From positions 14,637,501-14,701,500 of the forward strand of contig JAKCOZ010000007.1 of NCBI GenBank assembly GCA_022605955.1: a DNA stretch of 64,000 bases, read 5' to 3'. Position 1 is the stretch's first letter. Each line of letters starts with the position of its first letter. A program made the position numbers and the translations under genes. The notes below the pieces were generated by a model that saw only the letters and a program-made list of their open reading frames with translations, made no database searches and had not been told where the DNA came from. The DNA is from Rallus limicola (taxonomy: Eukaryota > Chordata > Aves > Gruiformes > Rallidae). Below are positions 1 through 13,199 of the stretch, one piece after another.

Positions 1-3000
1 CTTCTCAGATCCTGCTTCTTGGCCTTCCTCAGGTGACCAAGAAAGGGACATGAAGTTATAACAACCTACCAAACAACTGATTAGTGTGAGTTCTAAAAGA
101 GGAAAGAATATATCTATATAGATATATAGGTATCTTGGCTAAGTGAGTTTGACCACAAGTAGGGATAATACGTGACTGATTTGTCAAGGCTTTGTTTTTC
201 ATATGGATCTTGTCGTTTGGCTGAGGATATGGACAGAGCAGTTTATTAGTGTAGCTTGGTAATACCTAATGGAGGGAGCAGCAGCTCAGCAACATTACCA
301 ATGGCTGTCTTAGTTCAAATGAGTCCTAAATTCTCAGTCCCTGTAACTCTGTGACTTCCACCTGAAGGCTCAGGAAAAAAAAAATAAAAAGAAACAAGTA
401 ATAGAAGCACATCCTTAAATAATTTTTTTAACTGTTCATGTGAATCAGGGGACAGAAGAGATCAAAGCCACAGTCCTGAGCACCAGAAAGTCATTTGGTA
501 ACACCCCATAAGTAGATAGTCTGTGAGATGAAACAGCATCCCCCAGAAAGGCAGCACAAGGAGCATTTTTGGTCTTCTCTGCTGAGCCGGACTGCCCCAC
601 ACCACAGGAGAACACTTGCCTTGGGCAGCTGGGCAGGTCAGTCTTTCCAAAGCCAGAAGCCTTCACCTAAAGATCTCATCCTTGCGTTTAGGTATCTCTG
701 AAAGGAGCTGGAGACCTCTAACACAGCTTCATACTCCTTTCACCAAATGCACAGCTTCATGGGACACATTAGCTGAGCAGGTAGCTGCCATGGCATGGGA
801 CTAGTTAGCTTGGGTAAAATGGATTTGCTGTGCATGTTTTTAGGCAGTTTATTGACCTCTGGGTCAAAAGTTTTCTGCAGGGGGGTTTAATGTAAACCTT
901 CTGCATAGAAAAGAAACAAAGCAGCTGCTTTTTAGGCTGAACAAAAGTAGCAGACAGTTTAATTAGACGCTTAAGAAAGGAACGAGAGAAAAATTTTGCA
1001 AGTGGCTTGAAGTGTGTTTATTCAGGGCACTGCTTGTCTCTCCTGCCTTAAAAAAAAACAACTCAAAAACACAGAAATATCTGTAATTCCTATTAAAGTA
1101 CCATGCTGAAAAGGGGGACTTGGTAGTAAAAGCCCCAAGTGCCTTGGCAAAGTAATTCAAGCAGAGTTTTTCTCCTACTTTGCTTAGCATGGGAACTAGT
1201 ACGAGTCTTGACTTAGTACCACTGATAATGCACCTGGAAACCTGAGTGCATGGGAAGGAGCAGTGTCTTCCTGACACAGCAATGGGAAACTCAGAAAGGG
1301 AGATTAGAGATGAGAAGTTCTGATGCTGCTGCTGAATGTTGCACAGGTATAAAATGCATTTCTTCAGTGACTTCAGAAAACAAGCTGGAAGGAAAGTAAG
1401 TCCTGACACTGTATTTGTGCTGTGGGAGCGTTCAGACCCACAGTCAAGCACAGAACCGCAGGTGAAATTTGCTGTGAAGATGGGTCAGATGCTTTCTGCC
1501 AGGTTATTTGGCTGAGTGAATTCTCGAGGACACTATGCTCTAAAGTATCTTGTCCACAGAATAATGTGTATGTCAACCAGTTCGTATCAAGGCTATTCTC
1601 ATGTGCTCATCTGTGCTTCTTTTCACCGGGCAAGAGAAAGACAGCTTGATTTTCCAGCAGAAGAGCATCTCAGAGGGTGAAAAGGTGGCTGCAGCTGTAT
1701 CTGCCACCCAGCACACCAGGCCGTGTGTACCACAGGCTTCATGACTGTACTTCAGCAGTATGTGTTTCCAAGATGGAAAGATTTCTTATTCATAGGAAGA
1801 TACACCAAAAAAAAAAGGGGGGAGAGGAGGACCAAGGGGTCCTCATACTTACTGTGTCTTCCAGTAACAAAGTTGTTTATTTTTAATTGGGCTCTTAACT
1901 GTTGTTAGCATAAAACATACTGCCATGATCACACCCAAGAAGTATATGCTGTTTCCTGCTGCAGTTTGACATGTGCTCATAGGACTTATTAACCAAACAG
2001 ACCAGTTTCTGGAAGGCAAGATCACCAATAATGACCCAAAACGTGGAAAGCTAAGCTTTAGTACATTAACATTGTAAATATTGGAATGGCATTAATGGAT
2101 TATTACTGATACTGTGGGCTGCTGCAGTTCTTCTCCAAACTATCTCATAGTTTTAAGCAAGTTCATCTTACATTCATTTTAATTTTCCTGTGCCTGTAAA
2201 CACTATAGCAGTCCAAATTTGGGATTTTATCAATTCATTGAAACCCAAAGGTCATTTAGATACTGGCCCATCTTGGTTTTTAACTTCCTTTGACTAAAGG
2301 GGCTCTGGCAGTATTCACCATTAGTAGTTCCTCTGTATCTTCACTAGCACTGGCCCTACTTTATTGCATCTGTTGGCTACATGTGCTCTTCTGCCATGCC
2401 AGTGGAACCACCATTAGATTGAAATCAGTGTAGTTTCTCTTCCCTGGTCTGGTGTGAGACAAGTGGCACCGTGACCAGCTTCAGCTTAGCCACCCTTGGC
2501 AAGCCAGCTATTTCACAACTTGTAGTTACGTGAGAGTAAGGGAACATCTGGAGGATCCTTCAGACTGAGCAAGCAGCATTTTGCAACTCGGCCTTTCCTT
2601 ATTGCACATTTGTCCCTGATGATCTCTTCTACTGTTGTGTGATGATTTTGTAATTCTTCCAAGATTCTCCCTTTAAGGCATTTACTTTTTGTGTTTGTTT
2701 GCTCCTTTACTTTAAATGCCCATTTGTCTCTGATATTTGTTTCTGTGTTTTCCTCTGAGGATTTGTTTTTGCTTTGGGCTGTGTTTACCATCTGTTATGT
2801 TCAAGTCTACATTTCAAATGCTGTCACCTTTTCGTGCTGACTTTGATTCCAGCCAACCGTGTTGGCACAGCAGTGGGAGAGGAGCAGTACAGTTACGTTA
2901 CAGGTGTGCAGCATTTTGTCAGAGGTCTGATGTCCTGAGGAAAGTCCTTACAGTGTCCTCATAAAAGCAGGAAAATTAACCCCTCTTTCAAATTCTCTGC

Positions 3001-4306
3001 CTGGTCAGTGTTATGTGAGGTGCCTCGTGCCACCCTTGGCCAACAGCTTCACCCCAGGATCTGTTGCACTGACTTGGAATTTCTTTGACTTTTGTGTGTG
3101 ACTCCATCTAGCCCATTTTAAAATCTTAAAATAAAAATAAGGAGACGCTGTCTTATCTGGGCCATAATGTCCTAGAGCACTCACCATTTCCAAGGAATGC
3201 AAATAATTGCCATGGGCTTAAACTCTGCTATAGCATAAAGTCTATAGCATGCTTTAGTGATATCTCTTGATGAGCATCTCCAAACATCATACAGGATACA
3301 CCATGCAGTGCATCCTGTGTCTGTAAATGAAAAATGAGGTTTAAACTTAAGCTCTCTGTTAGGGTATAAAGGCAGAAATGGGCTCACACAGCAGTTACAG
3401 CTTTCCCTTCTCTGCCCAAACCAATAGCAGGGAGGACACCATTGGCAGTTAAGAATTAATATTCCTCATGGTTTTATATTTCTTTAAAGTGGCATAAACT
3501 CCTACTTGTGACTTGTAACTAATAATGAATCTAGTTTAGCCTTTAGATGGGCTTTTGCTTCTCTATCTGACCCATCTGATCTTTACAGTTACAATTATCC
3601 AACTCTATTTATGGAGTTAGCAGTTTTTTCCATTTGGGCACATCCCTTTATCCCAAACTATTACCTGGTGCTCAGAAGATACAAGATTTCAGGGATAATG
3701 GCTTCTTCAATGGCCTAACGGGACAGGATTTCATTACAGTAAGTAAGTGGTGTATTATCTAGCATATAAAATTAATTTACCTTACCTGTAGAGCACTTCT
3801 GTGAGGCTTTGTAGCAGAAGAAATTACAGAGTGAAACCTCTGTCTTTGCTTTCTATGTAAGGACTGCCAGAACCAGACGTCTTCAGAAAACACAATTAAA
3901 TGAGAAATGCCCTTGGAAATTTGGGGATCCAAAGAGTTTGCTCCTTGGGATATATTCTCAGTGCTCGGTTGGACCTCTGACACACCATCTCTCTATTTCT
4001 CACCATGGTTAGAGTTCAAAATGCCAGCTGGGGAGCAGGGAGCTGAGAGAACCACTTCTGCCTCTGCCTGACCCCATTACCAAGCCACCCACATGATGTC
4101 ACCTGTGGCTTCTGCCCATTAAAAAAGTTCTTGTGCCTCCCGCTTGGCACAGGAACATCATGGGGTGGTCTGGATTTGTCTCACCTGTCACACAGCCCTG
4201 TGGCATTGCACAAGGGCAAGCTGTCTGGCAGGAATTTTCTGGCCTCACCAGTTCATGCCTTGATGTAGGTGGCAATAAGAGCTAGTGATCTGATCCAGCA
4301 TGGCAC
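1..4306. other. Gene-free sequence
   Basis: AT-rich unique-looking DNA. A short interrupted TATA/TCTA palindromic stretch lies at about 107-129. Open frames up to 162 codons show no recognisable domain, codon pattern or splice context, so I call no gene. Confidence 0.6.
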
Positions 4307-4375
4307 ATCACAGAATCGCAGAATCGTGAAGGTTGGAAAAGACCCCCAAGAACATCTAGTCCAACCATCTTCCTG
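4307..4375 (-). mobile_element. Short CR1 3' tail
   Basis: CACAGAATCGCAGAATCGTG followed by GTTGGAAAAGACCCCCAAGA and TCTAGTCCAACCATC is the reverse complement of a CR1 3' end. Confidence 0.8.
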
Positions 4376-4869
4376 CCTGTATATGGGTATATCTACCTGT
4401 ATATGGGTATATTACTTACTAAACCATGTCCCTAAGTACCTCACCCAGCCTTTCCTATAGTAGTGTCTTAATTTTAGGACCTCTGAAATTGTTGGTAGAA
4501 TAGCAGGTTGCCAAATAGATAATATTCCCTGTCAGGTGTGAGTACATTTTGGTTTAATTATGTATCTGCTTTGCTGCTGATCAAGTTATACTAAACATGT
4601 TTATGGATAATTTTTTATTTAGAGACCACAAATTTGCCTTTCAGACAGAGGTAATTGTAATTACTCTAGAAATTAAGAAACCAAAGGGTCACGAGGAAAT
4701 TATGACTTGCTGGAGATCATTTCCAGAATATATTTATGGTAAAGGTAAATGTTGCCTTCATGAAAAATTGTGGCTAAACGTCAGTTTTGAAGTTGTTACA
4801 CTGTCTTCTGCTGTAAGGCCAGTGGAGGGAGTGTGTGTGTAATGCAGAGAAATGCACTCCAGAGCTAAA

Positions 4870-5230
4870 ATCACAGATTCATAGAGTTTGAAGGGGTTGG
4901 AAGGGACCTCCAGAGATTATCAGGTCCAAACCCCCTGCCAAAGCAGGTTCCCTAGGACGGGTTGCACAGGTAGGCATCCAGATGGGTCTTGAATATCTCC
5001 AAAGATGGAGACTCCCCAGCCTCCCTGGGCAGCCTGTCCCAGGGCTCTGTCACCCTCACTGTGTAAAAGTTCTTCCACATGTTGGTGTGGAACTTCCTGT
5101 GCCTGAGCACAGGAAGCCCCTGCCCGAGCAGTGGCTGAGAAGTCGCTGTGCTGTGTTTTCCAATCCCCTGGTAGTTCGTGCAAGTAGGACAAGAGGAACC
5201 TCAACTTTCCATTTAACTTCTTTCAAGATT
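4870..5230 (-). mobile_element. CR1 3' end fragment
   Basis: Starts with ATCACAGATTCATAGAGTTT, then GGTTGGAAGGGACCTCCAGA, CAGCCTCCCTGGGCAGCCTG and AAGTTCTTCCACATG: a minus-strand CR1 3'UTR of the Z/Y-like type. Confidence 0.85.
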
Positions 5231-5815
5231 GTTTTGAATAAACTTGTCATAAAACCTTTTATTTCATTAGCTTTTCTTGCATAGATGATTCCGTTTTGCC
5301 AGCATGGGAAGCTTCTGACTGTGCATAGAGATAATATTCTTTCTTTCTATTTCTGCCTGAAGCAGAACTAAAATAGGAAGGGGAGTGTTTGGTTGCACTT
5401 TCATCCTTCGGAGTTCTTTTTCTTGCGTGCAAACATGCAACATCTTTTGAGATCATAGCTCTCATGTTTCCTAAAGGAAGAAGAAGAAAAAATAGGGCAG
5501 CCTTAGACAAAACCAAAAAATTTTGGAAGAACATAAAAGTCTTGTGTTTGTTACAGTTTGCCTTGAAGACTTTATATGACATTTCTCTGAAACCTGAGTT
5601 ATCAGAAGCAGTAATTTGCCCTGCATTATCTACTACCTCAACTCAAAAGAAGTACTGAAGAGGTGCCATTCAAATTCATAGTGGAAGCCAGACCTCAAGG
5701 GAGATGCTCTTCATATTATGAAGGCAGCTGGTGTATGGGGGTAGAAAGCATATCAGCTTCTGGGCTCAGTATCTCTTACTTATCTTGCAACTAGCTGGAA
5801 CAAATATACAAAGAC

Positions 5816-6717
5816 TGTGGTGGTGGTTTGACCCTGGCTGGAGGCCACACACCCACCAAAGTCACTCTATTACTCCCCTTTTCAGCTGAACAGTAAGAAA
5901 TACATATTGAGAGGCTTAGGAGTTGAGATAAGGACAGGGAGAGAGCTGGTTTTCTTCTTAGCTGGTGGAGGCAATCTTTACACTCTTCCCCTGCTCCAGA
6001 GTGGGATCCCACCCACAGGAGACAGTCCTCCACGAACTTCAGTGTGAGTCTTTTCCCACAGGGCTTCAGCTCCTCACCAACTACCTCAGTGTAGCTCCCT
6101 TATATGGGGTGCTGACCTTCAGGCCCAGACTGCTCCAGGCTGGTCCCCCATAGAGTCACAAGTCCCCAACAAACCTGCTCTGGCATGGGTTGGTCTCTCT
6201 ACAGACTACAAGTTTTGTTGCCAGGAGTTTGCTCCAATGTGGGCTTCCCATGGGGTCACAGTTTCCTTCAGGTGTCTCTACCCACTCCGGCGTGTGGTTC
6301 CTCCACGGGCTATAGATGGGATCTCTGCTCCCCATCATCTTTTATGGGCTGCAGGAGGACACCCACTCCACCATGGTCTTCTCCACAGGCTGCTGGGGAA
6401 TCTCTCCGGCACCTGGAGTGTTTCATCTCCATGCACACACACACCCCTCACTGGCCTTGATGACTGCAGAGTTTTTCACATCTCACTCCCTTCTTTGGTG
6501 GCAAAAAGTGTCTGCTTGCATTTTTTCTCCTAAATGTGATTCCCAAAGGTGCTGTGACCATTGCTGATGGGCTCGGCCTTGGTCAGCAATGACTCCAGCC
6601 TTGAGCCAGCTGGTGTTTGCTCTCAGGGTCCTGCAGAGAGCTTCTGGCTGCTCCTTACAGAAGCCAATCCTTCAGCCCCCCGTCTCTACCAGAATCCAGC
6701 CACGCATAACTTCAACA
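5816..6717 (-). mobile_element. ERV LTR, avian family (internally deleted)
   Basis: On the plus strand it starts TGTGGTGGTGGTTTGACCCT and ends near CACGCATAACTTCAACA. It contains the repeated phrases typical of this avian LTR family (stretches near CTGCTCCAGAGTGGGATCCC and CATGGTCTTCTCCACAGGCT). By comparison with the 63462 copy and the usual layout of the family, the element lies on the minus strand. The A/T-rich middle part around 5950 is missing. No clear target-site duplication was found. Confidence 0.75.
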
Positions 6718-9700
6718 ACTGTGCTTAGGTGTTGAGGCGTAAGCATACAGATCAGATCATGTAGCAGGAGCAGACAGAGCCAGTGAGGAGATACAGCTGG
6801 TCAGATGTGGTAAGGGGGGGTGAGTAATGGAGCTGAGCACCGTCGCGTGCTGTCTTGGCAGAGCTGAGCTTTAATCCACAGCAGGGCAGTGCTCCATGTC
6901 CCGGCACTTTCCAGGTCCCACACGTCTGGATTTTTTTAGCAGAAGCTGCAAAGCAGACTGGCTTCTTCAGACCGCATCAGGCTGCATGAATAACTCGCTC
7001 CCTATGTGCCAGCTTGTATTGCTGCTGTCTTAGATGGTGCACGGCGCTGAGCAGAGCTCTTCCTGCAAGCTGTCAGGACGCAGATGCAGGATTTGGTGTG
7101 AGTGCTCACAGAAGCCCAGCCGAAGTGTTCAAAGGAATTACCTCTGCTTCAGAAATGTGGTTTTCCACTTGCACCAAGGCAGCAGTGTTTTTAACTTCCC
7201 CCTGTCCTCACTGTTTCTGACATCGGAAACACTGGCTGCAAACTTCCAGCCAATATGCCTCGGGAAAAGAAACAGGACTTAAAGAAAAGGGAGGGGGCAA
7301 AACATTAGTAAACCCTCCCTTTTCACACTGTAAACTTCCTTAAGGATCCTTCCTTTGCTCACCCTCAGATGCCTGCACAGACTATGTAATGTTCAGGTTT
7401 TTCCATGCTATGTGTTATGGCATCTGTACATGTGAAAGGAGCAGACCTAACTCCAGGAGGCAGGCAGGCAGAGCTGCTTTCAGGCTGGCCAGGGCACATG
7501 TCTTTACCCATTAGGCACATAAGGAAAGTTTTCCTTTCTTTTTAAAAAGGGATGTAACTGTACTGTCTGAGCCACATTGAGTCACCTTGCATTTTGAAAG
7601 CTTTTCTAATTTAAGATAATCTGCCTTGCTAAACATTAACCCACCTTTGTGCTGGCAGCAGCCAAAATTAGTAATTTTTTTATTAGGATGGTTGTAATGA
7701 GACAGCTCTGATCATTAAACAAAGAGGCAAAATATATGCAACAGAGAAGGGAAAGAAAAAAAAAGAAAACAGTCCTGCACCCTGTATAGGTTCACAAGTT
7801 CCCACTCCAGATGGGCTGTTATAAAACAAATGGATTCTTGGAAGAAATAAACCTGCAGCTTTTTCTTCTGAAACATGAGGTAAACCCAGCACATGCACAG
7901 AACAGTATAGGATCCTGGGAAGGAAAACCTGGGTCATGTGCATATGAATTATCTGGAGCCAGTCATGTTTTTTTCATTTTATTTATTCATTTAGTTTATG
8001 CAGCTGCCAACACTTGCTGCACCTCTTAAAATTGAGTTTGCCCCACCCCAGCAGCGGCACATTTATATTGGGATGAATCACCACCACCTTCTCCCTACGC
8101 AGTCTGCCTGTGCTCAACCAAACGTCTTTTCCTCTCCCCAGTTGCAAAATAGTAGCTGTTCCCAGCAGCCAAGTATTAAATCTGATTAAATTTGATGGAA
8201 GCAGGTCCTTGTTCTGTCCCAAAAGAGCCGATACTACAAGCTCACGTGTTTTCCTTTGACTGCCTGTCTCTGCTGCCATCTCTTGCCTGATGTGTTGCCA
8301 GGAAAGGTGGAATGACTGTTGAAACAGAACAGTTTCCCAAAGGAATAAAGCTCCTTCTACATAAAAAAAGTTCAGTCTTTTTTCAAGAGATCCCCCTCTA
8401 CGGGTGCATTTGCACCTTTATATTCAAGTGTATTGGTTTCCCTCATTGTCAAACCTGCTAGTGCTCTGTGTTTTACCCTGAAGCTCAGGGATGTTGCTAC
8501 CACAAATACTTGTTGAGGTGGCAACACTATTCTGGAACCTGAGTGTTTCTGGCTTTATTTGTCCCGGTATGAGCATGCAGCTATCACAGATGCTGTTTCC
8601 TATATTAGACATTGGAAATGTGACCCAAATGCTCAGAGGTGGGGAAGTGCCTTGTTGATGAAAATGTACCTATAGACTTAGTTCCTACACTTACATAAAC
8701 CTGCATTAAAATGAGGATCTTGGGCTCCAGAAACCATTAATTGCTTGCTATCCATGTTTTGCTGCAAGGCGTGAAGAGACGATGTCAAAAACCAGCACAT
8801 CTAAAGAAACTACTTGGTTCACCAGCTAATAAAAAATTATTAAGCATACTAATGACAAAGCAAGCATGAAGGATATCATCTTGACATTTGCAAAGCTCAG
8901 GTGGATTGAATAATAATGGTCTGCTATGTGCCTTGCAAAAGTAGCTAAAGTAAGTTCCGTGCTTCTGTTTCTACTGAAAAAACAGGACATGGGACACACA
9001 CAGGCACATATACTTATCTGTGCTCTGCTGTAAATAATGTCAGACAGCATCTGGTCATCAATGGTCAGATGTTAAGAGTTAAGATAAAGATGAATTAATG
9101 CAATCCAATGGCTGAAATATTCTGGCTGCCTTTTTAGGTCAGCCCTCCTCTGCCATTGCTCCTTGAAGTGTGCTTGTGGGCACTCGTGGGTGCTTAGCTG
9201 CCCACGTGCCGAGTTTCCTGACTCACACTGCAGCAGACAGCAACAAAAGCCATCCTCCGGTTTAAAATGCTTGTCAAGCTGTACATGTGCTGACTCATGA
9301 GGAGAGCTTTGCCAATGAGGCACTGGGCATGGAGCAATCAAAGCAACTTGAAAGCAGTGTGTTCAGCACAACTTCAGGTCTACATACAAACCAGTTGCTG
9401 CACCAGAAGTTGGGAATAAACTGCCTAGTATGAGGGTCTGTTGATTATTACAGCTGCTATGCAGAAAGCTTATTGCCTTATTACAGTGGGATTTGTGGAT
9501 TCCTTACATACGATGTGACAATACCAGAAGCTCTTTATGTACAGCTTTCTTACCTCTTCAGTCAGCAGCCTTCCCTTGTAAGGTTTTATGGGGGATCTTA
9601 AAGGTGGTGGTGGCGTGCACAAAGACCAGAATTTAACCATGGTCCTTAGTTCCTCGCCCCTAACTTCTCGTGCCTGTTTGGCCACACCTGAGCCAGCCTG

Positions 9701-11089
9701 GGGCTGAGCAAGGTATTTCAGGTCACTTGAGCCATGGCAAACAGGATGGCTGGGCCAGTATGGCTGCTGGCCCTTCCCGACTGCTCTGCAGAGGCGGCGG
9801 TGCTGAGGTGCAGCACCATATGCTGCCCGTGCCACAAGGCAAACCTCTGTGCTGCACCTGCAGGTGTTAGAGTCTGTTTTACTCCCCTGCCAAGGCAAAA
9901 CCCTAGCATGACCCTTGTCCCGAACGCTCCTGGGTATTGTGGCGGGGAGCAGGGGAGTCTGCGGGAAAGAATATAGGCCGAGAGCAGTGATGGGGAGAGG
10001 AACAGAACAGACATAACTGTAAGCTTGCTTTCAAGGGGAAATGGCAACTCTTGAGGTACTGCTAATCTAACACAAGAGTTGTCTACTAGATACTCTTCAC
10101 TGGAGTCTATTGTCTTACAGCTTGCTCCAGACAGGCTCTGAGAGCTGCTGAGGTCTTCTTCTGAGGCTGCTCCTCCCGTATGAGTACCCCTGCCACTGCT
10201 CAACTCAGAGCAACTTTGGCCCTAGAAACAGCACCAGAGCTGCTGCGCTTCTGCACTGGGGGTAGGTTTTGCAAGAAGAAAAAAGTCAGGAACTTCTATT
10301 CCTCTAAATGTGATTCAAGAGTGTCCAGAATTAGGATTCCAAAACTAGTTTGGGGTTTAGGTGTTTGTTCCAGTTGTGGGGCTTGGTTTATATTTTCATT
10401 AATGCCTTCAGAGTCTGAGCCAAATTGCAGTCAGCCTTTTCCCTCACACTTGTTCTCATAGAGCAAGATCAAGGTACCAAAAAAGTTTGTCTGGAACATG
10501 GAAATCTATGGTAAAAATCATTAACCAAGCAAACCTGCAACTGCTGTGCCCACTAGTTAAGAAAATTAATCCATTGTATGGTGAACAGAAGAAAATGAAT
10601 CCTTTTCTGAATGGACAGGACCCTTCATTCCTATTCTCCCTGATGTCTGACACATTCTGTTTCCCATTAAAAGGAATTAGGTAAAAGTGCTTCTGTTTCT
10701 TGCCTTTGAAGTTTCATACTGTTTTTTAACAGCTTTTCTGAACAAGGCATCAGTCTCCCCTGTATTATGGTAGAACTATAGCTCTCGAGGCTCCAGAGCA
10801 TGCAGTGGTTTCTGCTAGAAGATAGGAGCCAAAGGGGATTTGAAGAATGATTCTGTGCTCTCTTGTTACAGTAACTAGCATGGGCCACCAGGAGTGGTGA
10901 GCTTACAAACGGTGATGGCTGCAAAACAAGGCCTGGTAGAAGAGAATCTGATCTGCAACAGTCAACTGAGCTCCAGAGTGGGGAAAAGACACTGGGCCTG
11001 CCTTACGTATACAGGCTGATACTAATTCCAAACGGCACCTTACCTTCTTGTAACAGTTCAGGCACACACAAACATGCTATGTGTGAGAG
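6718..11089. other. Gene-free sequence
   Basis: A locally GC-richer patch at about 9660-9980 gives overlapping open frames on both strands with no recognisable protein. Nothing else is supported. Confidence 0.55.
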
Positions 11090-11540
11090 AGCTGTGTTCT
11101 ACCCGAGGACGAGAGGCTGAGGGAGCTGGGCTCAGAGGGAGCTCAGCCTAGAGAAGAGATGGCTGCAGAGGGACGTCATTGCAGCCTTCCAGTACCTGAA
11201 GGGAGCATACAAACAGGAGGGGAATCAACTGTTTAAAAGGGTAGATAATGGCAGGACAAGGGGGAATGGATTAATGCTACAGGAAGGAAGGTTTAGATTA
11301 GATATTAGGGGGAAGTTCTTTATGTAGAGAGTGGCAATGTGCTGGAACTGGCTGCCCAGAGAGGTGGTGGATGCCTCGTCCCTGGAGGTGTTCAAGGCCA
11401 GGTTGGATGGGGCCCTGGACAACCTTGTGTAGATCCAGGCCTGGAGGTTGGTGCCCTGCCTGTAGTAGGGGGGCTGGAATTCTATGATCCTTGGGGTCCC
11501 TTCCAACTCAGACCATTCTATGATTCTGTGATTCTCCCAA
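11090..11540 (+). mobile_element. CR1 3' end fragment
   Basis: Contains the CR1 terminal block: GAGGCTGAGGGAGCTGGGCT, the TGGCTGCCCAGAGAGGTGG segment, then CCCTTCCAACTCAGACCATT and terminal ATTCTATGATTCTGTG. It is closely related to the 17361-18333 copy. Confidence 0.88.
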
Positions 11541-11648
11541 CAGTTCAAAAGTTTATTACGTTTTTGTTAACAGTTTTCTGATGTGAAAAGACCGTTGTAA
11601 CAATTTTTAAATGTTTCAGGGAGTGATATATGATACACATTCAGTGCA

Positions 11649-11745
11649 TCATAGAATCATAGGCTGGTTGGTTTGGAAAGGACCTTACAGTTCATCTTGT
11701 TCCAGCCCTCCAGCCATGGACAAGGACACCGCCCACTAGACTGTA
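11649..11745 (-). mobile_element. Short CR1 3' tail
   Basis: TCATAGAATCATAGGCTGGT, then GGAAAGGACCTTACAG and TTCCAGCCCTCCAGCCATGG. It lies about 100 bp from the opposite-strand CR1 ending near 11540. Confidence 0.8.
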
Positions 11746-13199
11746 TGCTGTGACAAAATTTCAAGGTAGGAAGTGGAATAATTGAAAATTTCTGCACAGA
11801 ATTATTAAAAAAAAAAAAATAGTACAAATGAGATGAGAAACTAGTGCAAATGTGATGAGAAAAGCAATTTGCTTTGAGACTACCATGAATTTTGCCTAGC
11901 TTTGATTTTAAAAAAAAATCTGTACAGAAAGGCATTAGCATCATCCATCTATACTGTAGAAACACATTATCTTCATTCCTGGCAAGGACCTCTGTAGACA
12001 CCAAGTAAACAGAACTAAGCAAACAAGTGACATCGGATTGTCTCGCCTAGTTTCAGCAAGATGTTTTGGAGGATTCTCTTACTTAACATGTGTTTTCTGT
12101 GCTACTATACTCTTACAGCAGCAATTCCATGTACTTTTTTTATTTAATTTGGTACCATAAATTTTTGCTGAAAAAATAACACACACAAAAAAGAAAAAAG
12201 TTTAAAAAAAACAAAGTGTAGAGCCTGTGACAGGCTTAATAGGGATTAAGCACTGCAGAGCAAACGCATTAGGTGTCACCACAGCTGTATCTTTCTCTGC
12301 AGAGTAACAGGATGAAGCAACACAATGGTATCCTTGTACAGTAAACCCAGCACCCGATGAACACCACGATTGTGTTGACAGTGCTGATTAACTGCTCTAC
12401 CTTGCATCTGCAGTGATTAATTTCATATGAAAGAATCCTAATAACAGATGTTCTCTCTGAGCACTGCTATTGCACCACAGGACAGTAAATTGGCCAGTAG
12501 GAGATTTGGGCCTTGCTGAGAGATAATGACAAATACCTGTCAGTACAGCAGTCAGCCTATTACCATTTCCAAACAACCTAAAAATGCATATCCTGGACAT
12601 GCTGTTTGCATGGAGAAACCTGGAACATTGGGAGCGTACCCAAAGGTAAGCCAAGTCATCAGCGGTCCTGTCTAGAGCTGCGAAAATGTCCTTTAAATGC
12701 TTCTGCCTAACGCACAGCAATCCAAATCAGCTAGAAGCCTGGTCTGTAGCCTCCCAACTAGGAGCCTTTCTCCAGATCTGCCCCCATTTTCAATGAAATA
12801 CAGTAGGCAATCTTTCACACACCAAATATGTACAAATAAACCTTACTAGTCAGTATTTATGGCATGCCTTCTGTAGGGAATTCTGAAATGTCACTACGGT
12901 GGCATTGCAGTGCCTGCTAGGACTTCTGCAGCACTAACTGCAACTATCAAAACTTGGACCTTATTGCTTATGTGGCTTATTGCCCTCTACTCCACCGCTG
13001 TCTGACTTTTTATTTTTCCTTTAACTCATTCCTTTCTGGGGCTTTGAGCCCCTCACCCCTTATTCAGCCACCAGGCGAGAAGAGCTTCTCAGGGGTGCTG
13101 CGCCCTGCTCCAAACCAGCGAGGGTTCAGCAGGGCAGGCCGTGTGTGGTTTCACTTAGCACAGACACAACACAGAACTTCAGAAGCCTGTTCCAGTTGT
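11746..13199. other. Gene-free sequence downstream of gene B
   Basis: AT-rich with A-runs near 11806-11819 and 12184-12210. No gene or clear repeat is seen. Confidence 0.5.

Noticed and set aside
963..1451. 162-codon minus-strand frame
   Set aside because: No recognisable domain, low-complexity Phe/Ser/Leu composition, no splice or promoter context.
9470..10203. Overlapping 142- and 161-codon minus frames
   Set aside because: The GC-rich patch gives frames on both strands; the products look random and match nothing I know.
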